From Psychrobacillus antarcticus (GTDB lineage Bacteria; Bacillota; Bacilli; Bacillales_A; Planococcaceae): DNA of 34,645 bases. A program made the position numbers and the translations under genes. Below are positions 15,105 through 25,366 of this stretch, piece after piece. The notes below the pieces were generated by a model. The model was not told the DNA's origin and did no database searches. It worked only from the letters and a program-made list of their open reading frames with translations. How positions within the stretch are numbered: the stretch's first letter is position 1; each line of letters begins with the position of its first letter. The stretch is taken from NCBI RefSeq assembly GCF_029533155.1, contig NZ_JAIZDB010000034.1:1-34645 (forward strand), in the 5' to 3' direction.

Positions 15105-15105
15105 T

Positions 15106-15372
15106 ATGCAAACAAAAATAGATGAATTAACTTTCGCATTACTTGAAAAAAACGATAAACTATCTGCTGCAAAAGCAAGAGCTTGGATAGAGCTTCTATG
15201 GTCGGACTTTGAATCTTCTTATGCTAGAGCTGGATATGATTACAAAGGAGCTGCTGTCACGGAAATGGTTATCCGAAAGTGGATAGATGGCTACGGAGAG
15301 CAATTGCATGAATTTGCAAATACAAACGAGAAGTATAAACATTTATTAGATACTGATGATTTTACCAATTAA
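15106..15372 (+). CDS. yfhJ: WVELL/YfhJ family protein
   Basis: The 88-residue protein contains KARAWIELLWSDFESSYARA, the conserved signature of the YfhJ family, here with Ile in place of the usual Val. It is soluble and mostly helical, and no role is known. GGAGG lies at the end of yfhH, seven or eight bases before the ATG. It is the last gene of the recX cluster, closed by a strong terminator. Confidence 0.88.
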   Translation: MQTKIDELTFALLEKNDKLSAAKARAWIELLWSDFESSYARAGYDYKGAAVTEMVIRKWIDGYGEQLHEFANTNEKYKHLLDTDDFTN

Positions 15373-15403
15373 AAACGCTAGGAAAATGCATCCTAGCGTT
15401 TTT
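15371..15403 (+). terminator. Terminator of recX-yfhH-yfhJ
   Basis: AAAAACGCTAGG (15371-15382) pairs perfectly with CCTAGCGTTTTT (15392-15403) across a nine-base loop. It starts at the yfhJ stop codon. Confidence 0.9.
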
Positions 15404-15439
15404 CCTTGAGAGTGAAGAAAGTATATGCTTTTTACTCAT

Positions 15440-15625
15440 TATCTGTCTAGCTCCAGCGCCTAGCCCTTCGAGTCGCTTCAGGGTTTCAGGGCCGCACGAT
15501 GCGGGTCAGTCAGTCGTTGTGACACGATGTCACGAATTTAGACTGACTTCCTCCTTTGCAAAGGACGCCTTTCCGCGAAATCCTTCCATCGCTTTTCAGG
15601 GCTGACATAGGCGCTTGCACTTTCC
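15440..15625 (-). repeat. Bacillaceae intergenic foldback repeat abutting the yfhP stop codon
   Basis: The plus strand begins CTGTCTAGCTCCAGCGCCTA and ends GGCGCTTGCACTTTCC, a pair of inverted ends I recognise from a dispersed intergenic repeat in Bacillus relatives. Inside are GTGACA/TGTCAC and GTCAGTC/GACTGAC hairpins. Bases 15492-15509 are identical to 27604-27621 in repeat copy 2. The last base touches the stop codon of the minus-strand yfhP gene. Confidence 0.65.
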
Positions 15626-16609
15626 TTAGTTATGCGGTAAGAAATCTAATTTCTTTCGAAGCTTGTCCTCACTGAAAATCCAACCTGTGTAGGAATTGAC
15701 TATTTCTAGGTCTTCATTTAAATGGGCTACAGCTACAAATGGATAATAGTCATTACTACGATAGCGCAAATCAATTAGCCTTACTTCATAAATATGTTCA
15801 AATTCAGTTATCTCCCAGCGGAAAATAGGGGAAAATGAAGTAAAGGCGCTTAAGTTTTTGTCCTGTAGTGCGGCCAATACTAAATCAGATTCTGGCAGCG
15901 GATTACGTTCGAATTTATCATAAATAGTAATGGATCTACCGTATGCTCGTCCAACATAATGATGTGTTTTTGAAATCGCAGCCACTCTCCATTGGAAAAA
16001 TTTCATCGTTGGTGCGACTATAATTTCATCTGCATCATGTATAGTATGCTTTACAGAATTTTTTACTGCATGCTGTACGGCAAAGCGTAATAAATAATAG
16101 CCGAAAATAATGGCGTACATAGTAAGAAAGGTTGGAACGGGATTTAAGCCTAACATCCAAAACAGTATGCCGACCACATGAATACCAAATATTATCGGAT
16201 CAAATGTATTAATAACTCCTAAGGCAACCCATTTCCTAGAAAATGGCCTTAATGCTTGAGTACCATATGCATTGAATATATCAACAAAAACATGGACAAA
16301 CACCGCTAAAAAGGTCCATAACCATAAATGTAGTAAATTGGCTTCAGGCATAATAAGCCACAGCGCACCTGCTATCAGGATTGGCCATAAAATAACAGCG
16401 GGTATTGAATGGGTAATCCCACGATGATGTCGAATATAAACAGCATTGCTACGTAATTTTAAAACAGTATCTATATCTGGGGCTTGTGAGCCTATAATTG
16501 TACCTGCTATTACTGCAGTCGTTGTAAGCGCACTGCCTGCAACTACGGGGTCAATAAGAGATAGACCTCCTAGGGCAATACCCATAACGACATGTGTACC
16601 TGTGTCCAT
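15626..16609 (-). CDS. yfhP: Membrane-bound YdjM/LexA-binding-type hydrolase YfhP (DUF457)
   Basis: The 327-residue protein starts MDTGTHVVMGIALGG and contains APDIDTV and IRHHRGITHSIP, the His/Asp-rich metal-binding signature of the DUF457 (YdjM) family of membrane metal-dependent hydrolases. Four or five membrane segments lie in the first 190 residues, and the rest (after about 195) is a soluble C-terminal domain. AAAGGAG precedes the ATG. The natural substrate is unknown. In B. subtilis YfhP is reported as a repressor-like regulator, which the sequence here neither supports nor excludes. It is divergent from mutY. Confidence 0.85.
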   Translation of the reverse strand: MDTGTHVVMGIALGGLSLIDPVVAGSALTTTAVIAGTIIGSQAPDIDTVLKLRSNAVYIRHHRGITHSIPAVILWPILIAGALWLIMPEANLLHLWLWTFLAVFVHVFVDIFNAYGTQALRPFSRKWVALGVINTFDPIIFGIHVVGILFWMLGLNPVPTFLTMYAIIFGYYLLRFAVQHAVKNSVKHTIHDADEIIVAPTMKFFQWRVAAISKTHHYVGRAYGRSITIYDKFERNPLPESDLVLAALQDKNLSAFTSFSPIFRWEITEFEHIYEVRLIDLRYRSNDYYPFVAVAHLNEDLEIVNSYTGWIFSEDKLRKKLDFLPHN

Positions 16610-16730
16610 ACAAACAGCTCCTTTTAGGATTACAGCTAACTACATTCTAAAATAGATTACTTAAAAAACATAGCTACTATTATTTATATACCCATATTTA
16701 ATGTCAATAATCACAAGGAAGGATTTTACA

Positions 16731-18543
<1,813 letters not shown>

Positions 18544-18725
18544 CAAAGGGCAGACCACATCCTATTTACGAAAATATTTTATTTACTTGCGGTGAAGAGT
18601 CAGTTACTCGTGCCCCAAATGTTTTTACTCGCTCTGTTTTATAAGGTACTTGCTCTTGGACTCCATTTACTGGCGGAGGATGAGGAATTACAAGCGAAAC
18701 AGGAATTTTATCCATTTTATATTTT

Positions 18726-18755
18726 TGATATAAGGGTTTTTATATCATTTTATTT
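18726..18755 (+). terminator. Weak AT-rich hairpin after fabL
   Basis: TGATATAA and TTATATCA form a perfect 8-bp stem with a six-base loop, followed by TTTTATTT. The stem has almost no GC pairs, so termination would be inefficient. The remaining gap between fabL and sspE holds nothing else I recognise. Confidence 0.3.
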
Positions 18756-18783
18756 GAATAAGGAATTACAAACCTTAATTTTA

Positions 18784-18813
18784 TGAATAAAATGATGCAA
18801 TCTGCACATGATA
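18784..18813 (+). promoter_or_regulatory. sspE: Sigma-G promoter of the gamma-SASP gene
   Basis: TGAATA (18784-18789), 17 bases, CATGATA (18807-18813) fits the sigma-G consensus (TGAATA and CATACTA) at 11 of 13 positions. It lies 24 bases before the start codon of a forespore protein. Confidence 0.75.
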
Positions 18814-18837
18814 GTTATGTACGGGGGTGAAACATCC

Positions 18838-18996
18838 ATGAAGAATAACAGAAAACAGCAGAACCAAAGTCAAAATCAAGAGTTTGCTTCTGAAACTGAT
18901 ATTCAAAAAGTTAAAGAACAAAATCGCCAAGCGGAGTTGAAAAAACAACAAGCTAGCGGTCCACAAGCAAATCGTTCTTCTAACCCAACTAAATAA
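18838..18996 (+). CDS. sspE: Gamma-type small acid-soluble spore protein
   Basis: Starting at the ATG after GGGGGTGA, the 52-residue product is rich in Gln, Asn and Lys, and contains EFASETDIQKVKEQNRQAEL, the conserved block of gamma SASP with the GPR protease cleavage site in FASE-T. It serves as an amino-acid store in the forespore and is degraded at germination. B. subtilis SspE has repeated blocks; this one has a single block, as in other Planococcaceae. Its sigma-G promoter and terminator make a single-gene unit. Confidence 0.9.
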   Translation: MKNNRKQQNQSQNQEFASETDIQKVKEQNRQAELKKQQASGPQANRSSNPTK

Positions 18997-19008
18997 CATG
19001 GATTCACC

Positions 19009-19048
19009 AAAAATCAGCGAGGGTAAAAATACCCTCGCTGATTTTTTT
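19009..19048 (+). terminator. Terminator of the SASP gene
   Basis: AAAATCAGCGAGGGTA and TACCCTCGCTGATTTT form a perfect 16-bp stem with a four-base A loop, then more T residues. It could work in both directions. Confidence 0.9.
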
Positions 19049-19134
19049 ACTATAGTTTTTTACCGTGAATTGTTATAATAAGAAAACAAGTATATATATT
19101 CTTAAGTTTCACTTGATGAAAAGGTGGCTAAATC

Positions 19135-19674
19135 ATGGCGATTCCAAACGAAGGAGAAACTATTCAAATTCACAGTTACAAGCATAATGGCCGAATCCAC
19201 CGTGTCTGGCAAGAAACGATGGTTTTAAAAGGAACCAAAAATATTGTCATTGGTGCAAATGAACGAACACTTGTTATTGAATCAGATGGTAGAACTTGGA
19301 TTACAAGAGAACCATCTATTTGCTACTTTCATGCAGAATATTGGTTTAACATTATTTGTATGCTACGAGAAGATGGTGTATACTATTACATCAACATGAG
19401 TTCACCGTTTGTCTATAACAATGGAATGCTTAAGTACATTGATTATGATTTAGATGTGAAGGTATTTCCGGATATGACCTACACCATTCTAGATGAAGAT
19501 GAATACGAGCAACATAAAAAGGAAATGAAGTATCCAGAAGAAATTGATGGAATTCTAGATCGCAATGTAGAAAAGCTGATATCCTGGATCAAACAAAGAA
19601 GAGGGCCATTTGCACCGGATTTTATCGAGGCTTGGACAAGTCGTTATCATTTTCAAAAACAGTTAAATGAGTAG
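19135..19674 (+). CDS. ntdP: Nucleoside tri-/diphosphate phosphatase Ntdp (YgaC, DUF402)
   Basis: The 179-residue protein is a DUF402 enzyme, with [11 protein letters not shown], the aromatic and acidic [10 protein letters not shown], and the metal-binding-like [11 protein letters not shown] typical of the family. The Staphylococcus aureus homologue (Ntdp, SA1684) hydrolyses nucleoside tri- and diphosphates with Mn or Co, and affects virulence; the activity here is inferred from that homologue. AAGGTGG precedes the ATG. A terminator starts seven bases after its stop, so ygaD is only partly linked. Confidence 0.88.
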   Translation: MAIPNEGETIQIHSYKHNGRIHRVWQETMVLKGTKNIVIGANERTLVIESDGRTWITREPSICYFHAEYWFNIICMLREDGVYYYINMSSPFVYNNGMLKYIDYDLDVKVFPDMTYTILDEDEYEQHKKEMKYPEEIDGILDRNVEKLISWIKQRRGPFAPDFIEAWTSRYHFQKQLNE

Positions 19675-19680
19675 TTGGAG

Positions 19681-19710
19681 AAACCTGTTGAATACATACA
19701 ACAGGTTTTT
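19681..19710 (+). terminator. Terminator between ntdP and ygaD
   Basis: AAACCTGTTG and CAACAGGTTT form a perfect 10-bp stem with an eight-base loop, followed by T residues. It lies between the ntdP stop and the ygaD ribosome site, so ygaD expression by readthrough would be reduced. Confidence 0.8.
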
Positions 19711-19734
19711 CTCATGGTAGGAAGGAGTTTTAAA

Positions 19735-21486
19735 ATGAGTTCGATGAAAAGATATATGCAATTTGTAAAACCGTACAACTTTCAAATTTTCTTAACCATT
19801 GTGATTGGGATTATTAAATTTGCCATACCATTATTTATTCCGCTTCTTATCAAGATTGTTATAGATGATATTATCGGCGCAAAAGGTTTAACAAATGATG
19901 AAAAAATAACTCAATTAGTTTATTGGCTTGGGGGGACTGCATTAGTATTTTTAATCGTTCGTCCACCGATAGAGTATTATAGACAATATTTAGCTCAATT
20001 GGTGAGTAATAAAATTTTGTTTGATATACGTAAGAAAATGTATATTCATTTGCAAAAGCTAAGCTTGAAATATTATTCCAACACTCGTGCTGGCGAGGTT
20101 ATTTCTCGAGTCATCAATGATGTGGAGCAGACGAAAAACTTTGTCATGATTGGTTTGATGAATGTTTGGTTGGACTTAGCCACTATTTTAATCGCCATTG
20201 GAATCATGTTAACGATGAATGTAAAACTTACTTTAGTAACTTTACTAGCGTTTCCATTTTACGCATTCAGTGTTAAATACTTCTTCGGAAGATTACGAGA
20301 CTTAACGAAAGAGCGTTCTCAAGCATTAGCTGGTGTTCAAAGTTATTTACATGAGCGAGTACAAGGCATGAGTATTATTAAAACCTTTACGTTAGAAAAA
20401 CATGAACAAAAAATATTTAATGATACAAATGGAGAATTTCTAGATGCAGCGGTAAAACAAACAGTTTGGAATGCAAAGGCATTTGCAGTAGTTAACACGA
20501 TTACTGATATAGCTCCATTACTTGTTATTGCTTACGCTGGTTACGAAGCTATTCACGGAAGACTTTCCGTAGGTACGATGGCTGCATTTATTGCATATGT
20601 AGAGCGTTTATACAGTCCGTTAAGACGATTAGTCAATTCCTCCACAACATTAACACAGTCATTTGCTTCGATGGATCGTGTATTTGAGCTGATGGATGAA
20701 GAATATGATATTGAAGATAAAAAAGGGGCTTATACTCTTGAAGACGCAAGTGGTGAAGTAACATTTTCAAATGTCTCATTTCAGTATGAAAAAGATGGAC
20801 AAATGATTTTAGAGAACGTAGATTTCCGTGTTAATGCAGGCGAAACTGTTGCTTTCGTAGGAATGAGTGGTGGTGGTAAATCCACTATTATTAGCTTAAT
20901 ACCTAGATTTTATGATGTGACTTCTGGACAAGTGCTTATTGATGGGAAAGATATTCGGGATGTCACGATTGAATCTTTAAGAAAGCAAATTGGCATAGTG
21001 CTACAAGATAATATTCTTTTTAGTGATTCAGTCAAATCCAATATATTAATGGGAAAGCCAGACGCTACAGATGAAGAGGTAATAGAAGCAGCAACAGCAG
21101 CAAACGCGCATGACTTTATCATGGAGTTGCCTCAGGGATACGAAACAAAAGTCGGAGAGCGTGGAGTAAAGCTTTCCGGAGGTCAGAAACAACGAGTGGC
21201 AATTGCAAGAGTATTTTTAAAAAATCCAACTATATTGGTTCTAGATGAAGCGACTTCCGCATTAGATTTAGAGAGTGAATCTTTAATACAGGATTCATTG
21301 GAGAGGTTAGCTTCCAATCGTACGACTATAATTGTTGCTCATCGACTATCTACTATTACTCATGCAGATAATATATTTGTTATTGAAGATGGTAAAGTGA
21401 TGGAGAATGGTTCACACGGACAATTAATGAAGCAAAAAGGTATTTATTATAATTTATTCCAAATTCAACAACTTGATACAGATTAA
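19735..21486 (+). CDS. ygaD: ABC transporter half-exporter, fused permease and ATPase (YgaD)
   Basis: From the ATG at 19735, after GGAAGGAG, the product has 583 residues. Five or six membrane helices fill residues about 15-300. The ATPase domain has Walker A GMSGGGKS (376-383), the signature LSGGQKQR, Walker [13 protein letters not shown], and the switch His in VAHRLST. This is an MsbA/Sav1866-type homodimeric exporter and is likely to export lipid-like or hydrophobic compounds; the substrate is unproven. A longer upstream reading from a TTG at 19675 would run through the terminator hairpin and is rejected. Confidence 0.88.
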   Translation: MSSMKRYMQFVKPYNFQIFLTIVIGIIKFAIPLFIPLLIKIVIDDIIGAKGLTNDEKITQLVYWLGGTALVFLIVRPPIEYYRQYLAQLVSNKILFDIRKKMYIHLQKLSLKYYSNTRAGEVISRVINDVEQTKNFVMIGLMNVWLDLATILIAIGIMLTMNVKLTLVTLLAFPFYAFSVKYFFGRLRDLTKERSQALAGVQSYLHERVQGMSIIKTFTLEKHEQKIFNDTNGEFLDAAVKQTVWNAKAFAVVNTITDIAPLLVIAYAGYEAIHGRLSVGTMAAFIAYVERLYSPLRRLVNSSTTLTQSFASMDRVFELMDEEYDIEDKKGAYTLEDASGEVTFSNVSFQYEKDGQMILENVDFRVNAGETVAFVGMSGGGKSTIISLIPRFYDVTSGQVLIDGKDIRDVTIESLRKQIGIVLQDNILFSDSVKSNILMGKPDATDEEVIEAATAANAHDFIMELPQGYETKVGERGVKLSGGQKQRVAIARVFLKNPTILVLDEATSALDLESESLIQDSLERLASNRTTIIVAHRLSTITHADNIFVIEDGKVMENGSHGQLMKQKGIYYNLFQIQQLDTD

Positions 21487-21494
21487 CTATTCAA

Positions 21495-21536
21495 ACATCT
21501 TATGAGTGTACCTACAGCTTATAAGATGTTTTTTTT
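21495..21536 (+). terminator. Terminator of ygaD
   Basis: ACATCTTAT (21495-21503) pairs perfectly with ATAAGATGT (21521-21529), then an eight-base T tract. It closes the ntdP-ygaD unit and separates it from the peptide importer. Confidence 0.8.
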
Positions 21537-21564
21537 AGACCTGCGAAGTAATGAGATTATTATG

Positions 21565-21608
21565 ACTTTTCAGAAATGTATTGCATAACACAATTATTTG
21601 TGTAAAAT
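21565..21608 (+). promoter_or_regulatory. Peptide importer promoter with CodY-like site and dyad
   Basis: ACTTTTCAGAAATGT (21565-21579) matches the CodY consensus AATTTTCWGAAAATT at 12 of 15 positions, including the central TTTTCAGAAA. It is directly followed by a promoter-like pair, TTGCAT (21581-21586), 16 bases, TAAAAT (21603-21608). The spacer holds a perfect dyad, ACACAA/TTGTGT (21588-21603). CodY is known to repress oligopeptide and dipeptide permease operons in B. subtilis. Confidence 0.5.
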
Positions 21609-21665
21609 ATCCTTATATAGTACTTTAGTTAGAATATTTTCAATTTTGTGAAAAGAGGGATCATC

Positions 21666-22685
21666 ATGGAAGAACGACAAACAATCTTGGAAGTGAAAGA
21701 TCTTCAAACGTCCTTTTTCACAGATGATGGTGTTATTCCATCCGTAGATCATATTGATTTTCATGTAAGAGAAGGGGAAGTCTTAGGTATTGTTGGAGAA
21801 TCAGGTTGTGGAAAAAGTGTAACATCTCTTTCTATTATGGGACTAGTACCTAGTCCACCAGGGAAAATTACGAGTGGTCAAATACTGTTCGAAGGCAAAG
21901 ACTTGACGAAGTTCTCAGAGAAAGAAATGCGTAGAGTTCGTGGGAATGATATTGCCATGATTTTTCAAGAGCCGATGACATCTTTAAATCCTTTATTTAC
22001 TATTGGCAATCAATTGTTAGAGGCAATAACCATACATAAGAAAGACTGGAGTAAAAGGAAAGCAAAGGATAGAGCGTTAGAAATGTTAACACTAGTTGGA
22101 TTACCTAGAGCAAAAGAGCTAATGAATGACTATCCGCACCAACTCTCCGGTGGAATGAGACAACGTGTAATGATAGCTATGGCTTTGGTTTGTGATCCCA
22201 AACTATTAATAGCTGATGAACCAACTACGGCTCTAGATGTAACAATTCAGGCTCAAATATTAAAGCTAATGCGTGAACTAAATGAACGTCTAAATACGGC
22301 TGTAATTTTAATAACACATGACTTAGGAGTAGTAGCAGAAACATGTGAAAGAGTTGTAGTAATGTATGCTGGAAAAGTAGTAGAAGAGGGAACTGTATCT
22401 ACCATTTTTAATAATCCACAGCATCCTTATACTAAGGGCTTAATAGCATCAGTTCCTGATATGCGCTTTAAGAAACAACGACTCTATTCTATTCCTGGTA
22501 GTGTTCCGAAACCAGGGACGATTAACCAAGGTTGTAGATTTGCAGCTCGCTGTGAATTTGTATTTGGAAGATGTACAGAAGAAAATCCTCCACTATACGA
22601 AACATCAGATGGTCATAAAACTAGATGCTTCTTATACGATGAGAAGGAGGTTTTGGCAGATGACAGAGCCGTTGTTAAAAGTTGA
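21666..22685 (+). CDS. Peptide ABC transporter ATP-binding protein (OppD/DppD-like)
   Basis: The ATG at 21666 follows GAGGGAT, and the 339-residue product is the first ATPase of a peptide importer. It carries Walker A GESGCGKS (44-51), signature LSGGMRQR, Walker [13 protein letters not shown], switch His in ITHDLGVV and a C-terminal oligopeptide-transporter extension with the cysteine cluster CRFAARCEF...C...C. This Cys-rich tail is shared with OppD/DppD. It overlaps the next ATPase by 26 bases. Substrate preference within di- and oligopeptides cannot be read. Confidence 0.9.
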   Translation: MEERQTILEVKDLQTSFFTDDGVIPSVDHIDFHVREGEVLGIVGESGCGKSVTSLSIMGLVPSPPGKITSGQILFEGKDLTKFSEKEMRRVRGNDIAMIFQEPMTSLNPLFTIGNQLLEAITIHKKDWSKRKAKDRALEMLTLVGLPRAKELMNDYPHQLSGGMRQRVMIAMALVCDPKLLIADEPTTALDVTIQAQILKLMRELNERLNTAVILITHDLGVVAETCERVVVMYAGKVVEEGTVSTIFNNPQHPYTKGLIASVPDMRFKKQRLYSIPGSVPKPGTINQGCRFAARCEFVFGRCTEENPPLYETSDGHKTRCFLYDEKEVLADDRAVVKS

Positions 22686-23643
22686 AGGTTTAAAAAAATA
22701 TTTTCCGGTCCGTACTGGACTGTTGGGTAGGCACACAGGCAATGTGAAGGCCGTTGATGATATTTCATTTTTTGTAAATGAGGGAGAAACTCTAGGTATA
22801 GTCGGTGAATCAGGTTGTGGTAAATCTACTACTGGCAGAATGCTTATGAGATTACTAGAGCCAACAGAAGGAAAAGTAACATTTAATGGAAAAGAGTTAA
22901 CGAATATTTCCAATGACGAGATGAGAAAAGCAAGACGTGAAATTCAAATGGTGTTTCAAGATCCATATGCTTCCTTGAATCCTCGGCATACGGTAGAAAA
23001 GATATTGATGGAGCCTTTAATCGTTCATAATATTGGAGATCCAAAAAGTAGGAAAAAGAAAGTACATGACTTTTTAGAAATTGTTGGTTTAAGTAGTTAC
23101 CATGCAAAACGTTATCCACATCAATTTAGTGGTGGACAACGGCAGCGTATTGGAATTGCAAGAGCTTTGATGACTAATCCTAAACTGATCATAGCTGATG
23201 AACCAGTATCTGCACTTGACGTTTCTATTCAGGCGCAAGTTTTGAATCTCATGCAAGATTTACAGAAAGAACTGAAGCTAACCTATATTTTTATCGCTCA
23301 TGATCTAGGTGTAGTTCGTCACATCAGTGACCGTGTAGGTGTTATGTACCTAGGGAAAATGGTGGAGCTTGCTACGAGCGAATACTTGTATGCTGAACCC
23401 TTACATCCTTATACAAAAGCTCTACTTTCAGCGGTACCAGTGCCTGATCCAGAATTTAAACGTGAACAAATCATTCTAGAAGGAGACATTCCAAGTCCCT
23501 CTAATCCACCTACAGGGTGTACCTTCCATACAAGATGTCCGTTCAAGATGGATATTTGTGTGAAAGAAATTCCGCAATTGCAAGAAGTTAAGACTAGTCA
23601 TTTTGTTGCGTGCCATTTATACAATGAGCAAGTGCAGCATTGA
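22660..23643 (+). CDS. Peptide ABC transporter ATP-binding protein (OppF/DppF-like)
   Basis: The true start is the ATG at 22660, after AGAAGGAGG, giving 327 residues; longer upstream readings overlap the previous gene and lack a ribosome site. Walker A is GESGCGKS (49-56), followed by FSGGQRQR and LIIADEPVSALD, and the C-terminal TGCTFHTRC...C motif of OppF/DppF. It pairs with the upstream ATPase as the heterodimeric motor. The 26-base overlap implies coupled translation and a fixed stoichiometry. Confidence 0.9.
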   Translation: MTEPLLKVEGLKKYFPVRTGLLGRHTGNVKAVDDISFFVNEGETLGIVGESGCGKSTTGRMLMRLLEPTEGKVTFNGKELTNISNDEMRKARREIQMVFQDPYASLNPRHTVEKILMEPLIVHNIGDPKSRKKKVHDFLEIVGLSSYHAKRYPHQFSGGQRQRIGIARALMTNPKLIIADEPVSALDVSIQAQVLNLMQDLQKELKLTYIFIAHDLGVVRHISDRVGVMYLGKMVELATSEYLYAEPLHPYTKALLSAVPVPDPEFKREQIILEGDIPSPSNPPTGCTFHTRCPFKMDICVKEIPQLQEVKTSHFVACHLYNEQVQH

Positions 23644-23668
23644 TAATAAACTTTATGGAGGGGTCCAA

Positions 23669-25297
23669 ATGAGTAAGTTGAAAATATGGTCATTTTTGCT
23701 GTTGATGATCGTTGCAGTTACTGTAGTACTTGCAGCGTGTTCATCTGACGATTCATCAGACGGTGACACGAAAAAAGATAATGAAGAGGGCACTACAGAA
23801 ACTGCTGAAGAAAAAGTATTAATCTTTGGGCGTGGGGGAGACTCTGTTTCACTAGATCCAGCTGCTGTAACGGATGGTGAATCATTTAAAGTCACGCAAA
23901 ACATTCAAGAAACGTTATTAAACTTTGGTCAGCAAGATACAACAATCAACGAAGGTTTAGCAACAAAATGGGAGCCTTCTGAAGATGGACTTTCGTATAC
24001 ATTTACACTTCGTGAAGGGGTAAAATTCCACGATGGAACGGACTTCAATGCAGAAGCTGTTGTAAAAAACTTTGAACGTTGGGCTGGTGGTTCTGAAGAT
24101 CAATTCCCATATTACGGGTCTATGTTCGGTGGATATGCTGGTGATGAAGGTCATGTAATCGAATCAGTTACTGCTGAAGGGGATTACACAATTATATTCA
24201 AACTAACTCGTGCACAAGCACCTTTCTTAAAAAATATTGCAATGAGTCCTTTCGCTATTGCAAGTCCAACTGCATTTGAAGCAGCTGGAGACAAATTTGG
24301 TGACAGCCCAGTTGGTACTGGACCATTCAAATTTGTAGAATGGAAACGTAATGATTCTATTACTATTGAAAAGAATAAAGAGTATTGGAATTCGGAAGAG
24401 CCTAAATTAGATAAAGTTATTTTCCGTGCAATTCCAGACAACTCTGCACGTTTGAACGATCTTCTAACTGGAGCAATAGATTTAGCTGATGGTGTAAATC
24501 CTTCAGATGGTTCTACAGTTGAAGGAGAAGCGGCTTTACAGTTATTCGAGCGCCCGTCTATGAATATTGGGTATCTTGGTTTGACAAGTACACGTCCACC
24601 ATTCGATAACAAAAAAGTTCGCCAAGCGGTAAACTATGCAATAGATAAACAAGCAATTGTCGATGCTTTCTTTGAAGGGCGTGCAGAAGTAGCGAAAAAC
24701 CCTATGCCATCTTCTATAAGTGGATATAATGACGATATTCCTGGCTACGAATATGATCCAGAAAAAGCGAAACAATTATTAGCAGAAGCGGGTATGCCTG
24801 ATGGATTTGAAATGGAACTATGGGCAATGCCAGTTCCACGTCCATATATGCCTGATGGTACGAAAGTTGCTGAAGCTATTCAAAAGAACTTAGCTGATGT
24901 TGGTATTACTGCTAAAATCGTATCTTTTGAGTGGGCTACTTATTTAGAAAAAGCTCGTAATGGGGAAGCAGATGCATTCCTATTAGGTTGGACGGGTGAT
25001 AATGGAGATGCAGATAACTTCCTTTATGTATTACTTGACGAAGATAATATCGGAAGTAATAACTACAGTTATTACAGTAATGATGAGTCCCATAAGATTT
25101 TGATAGAGGCTCAAACAGAAGTTGATGAAGACAAACGTAATGAACTATATAAACAAGCACAAGTAATTATCTCTGAGGAAGCTCCTTGGGTTCCACTTGC
25201 TCACTCAACGCCATTACTAGCAGGAGATGCAGAAATCATTAATTTCTACCCACATCCGACTGGTTCTGATAGATTAAACAAGGTCGACTTTAAGTAA
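23669..25297 (+). CDS. Peptide ABC transporter substrate-binding lipoprotein (SBP family 5)
   Basis: The 542-residue product starts at the ATG at 23669 (AUGGAGGGG upstream). It has a signal peptide with lipobox VLAAC (Cys24), an acidic Ser/Asp/Glu linker (about 25-48), and a family 5 binding domain with LIFGRGGDSVSLDPA, DGLSYTFTLREGVKFHDG and PFKFVEWKRND. It captures peptides outside the membrane for the permeases. Similar proteins are annotated as dipeptide, glutathione or nickel binding, so the ligand is open. It lies between the ATPases and permeases. A weak hairpin follows, likely to reduce downstream transcription. Confidence 0.9.
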   Translation: MSKLKIWSFLLLMIVAVTVVLAACSSDDSSDGDTKKDNEEGTTETAEEKVLIFGRGGDSVSLDPAAVTDGESFKVTQNIQETLLNFGQQDTTINEGLATKWEPSEDGLSYTFTLREGVKFHDGTDFNAEAVVKNFERWAGGSEDQFPYYGSMFGGYAGDEGHVIESVTAEGDYTIIFKLTRAQAPFLKNIAMSPFAIASPTAFEAAGDKFGDSPVGTGPFKFVEWKRNDSITIEKNKEYWNSEEPKLDKVIFRAIPDNSARLNDLLTGAIDLADGVNPSDGSTVEGEAALQLFERPSMNIGYLGLTSTRPPFDNKKVRQAVNYAIDKQAIVDAFFEGRAEVAKNPMPSSISGYNDDIPGYEYDPEKAKQLLAEAGMPDGFEMELWAMPVPRPYMPDGTKVAEAIQKNLADVGITAKIVSFEWATYLEKARNGEADAFLLGWTGDNGDADNFLYVLLDEDNIGSNNYSYYSNDESHKILIEAQTEVDEDKRNELYKQAQVIISEEAPWVPLAHSTPLLAGDAEIINFYPHPTGSDRLNKVDFK

Positions 25298-25304
25298 TAT
25301 GCTT

Positions 25305-25341
25305 AAGGGGGGAGGTCTTCGTGATTTCTCCCCTTTTCTTT
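25305..25341 (+). terminator. Attenuating hairpin between the binding protein and the permeases
   Basis: AAGGGGGGAG pairs with CTCCCCTT with a one-base bulge, followed by TTTTCTTT. It lies in a 69-base gap within an operon, so partial termination would leave more binding protein than permease, a known pattern in importer operons. Confidence 0.55.
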
Positions 25342-25366
25342 ATTTCAAATTAGAGAGGTGAAGACA

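Noticed and set aside
18592-18786. A 64-residue hydrophobic small protein between fabL and sspE
   Set aside because: The GTG start has no ribosome site, and the frame runs into the AT-rich hairpin and the sigma-G promoter.
22501-22659. N-terminal extension of the second importer ATPase
   Set aside because: It reads through the first ATPase in another frame. A strong ribosome site precedes the ATG at 22660, and the homologous N-terminus starts there.
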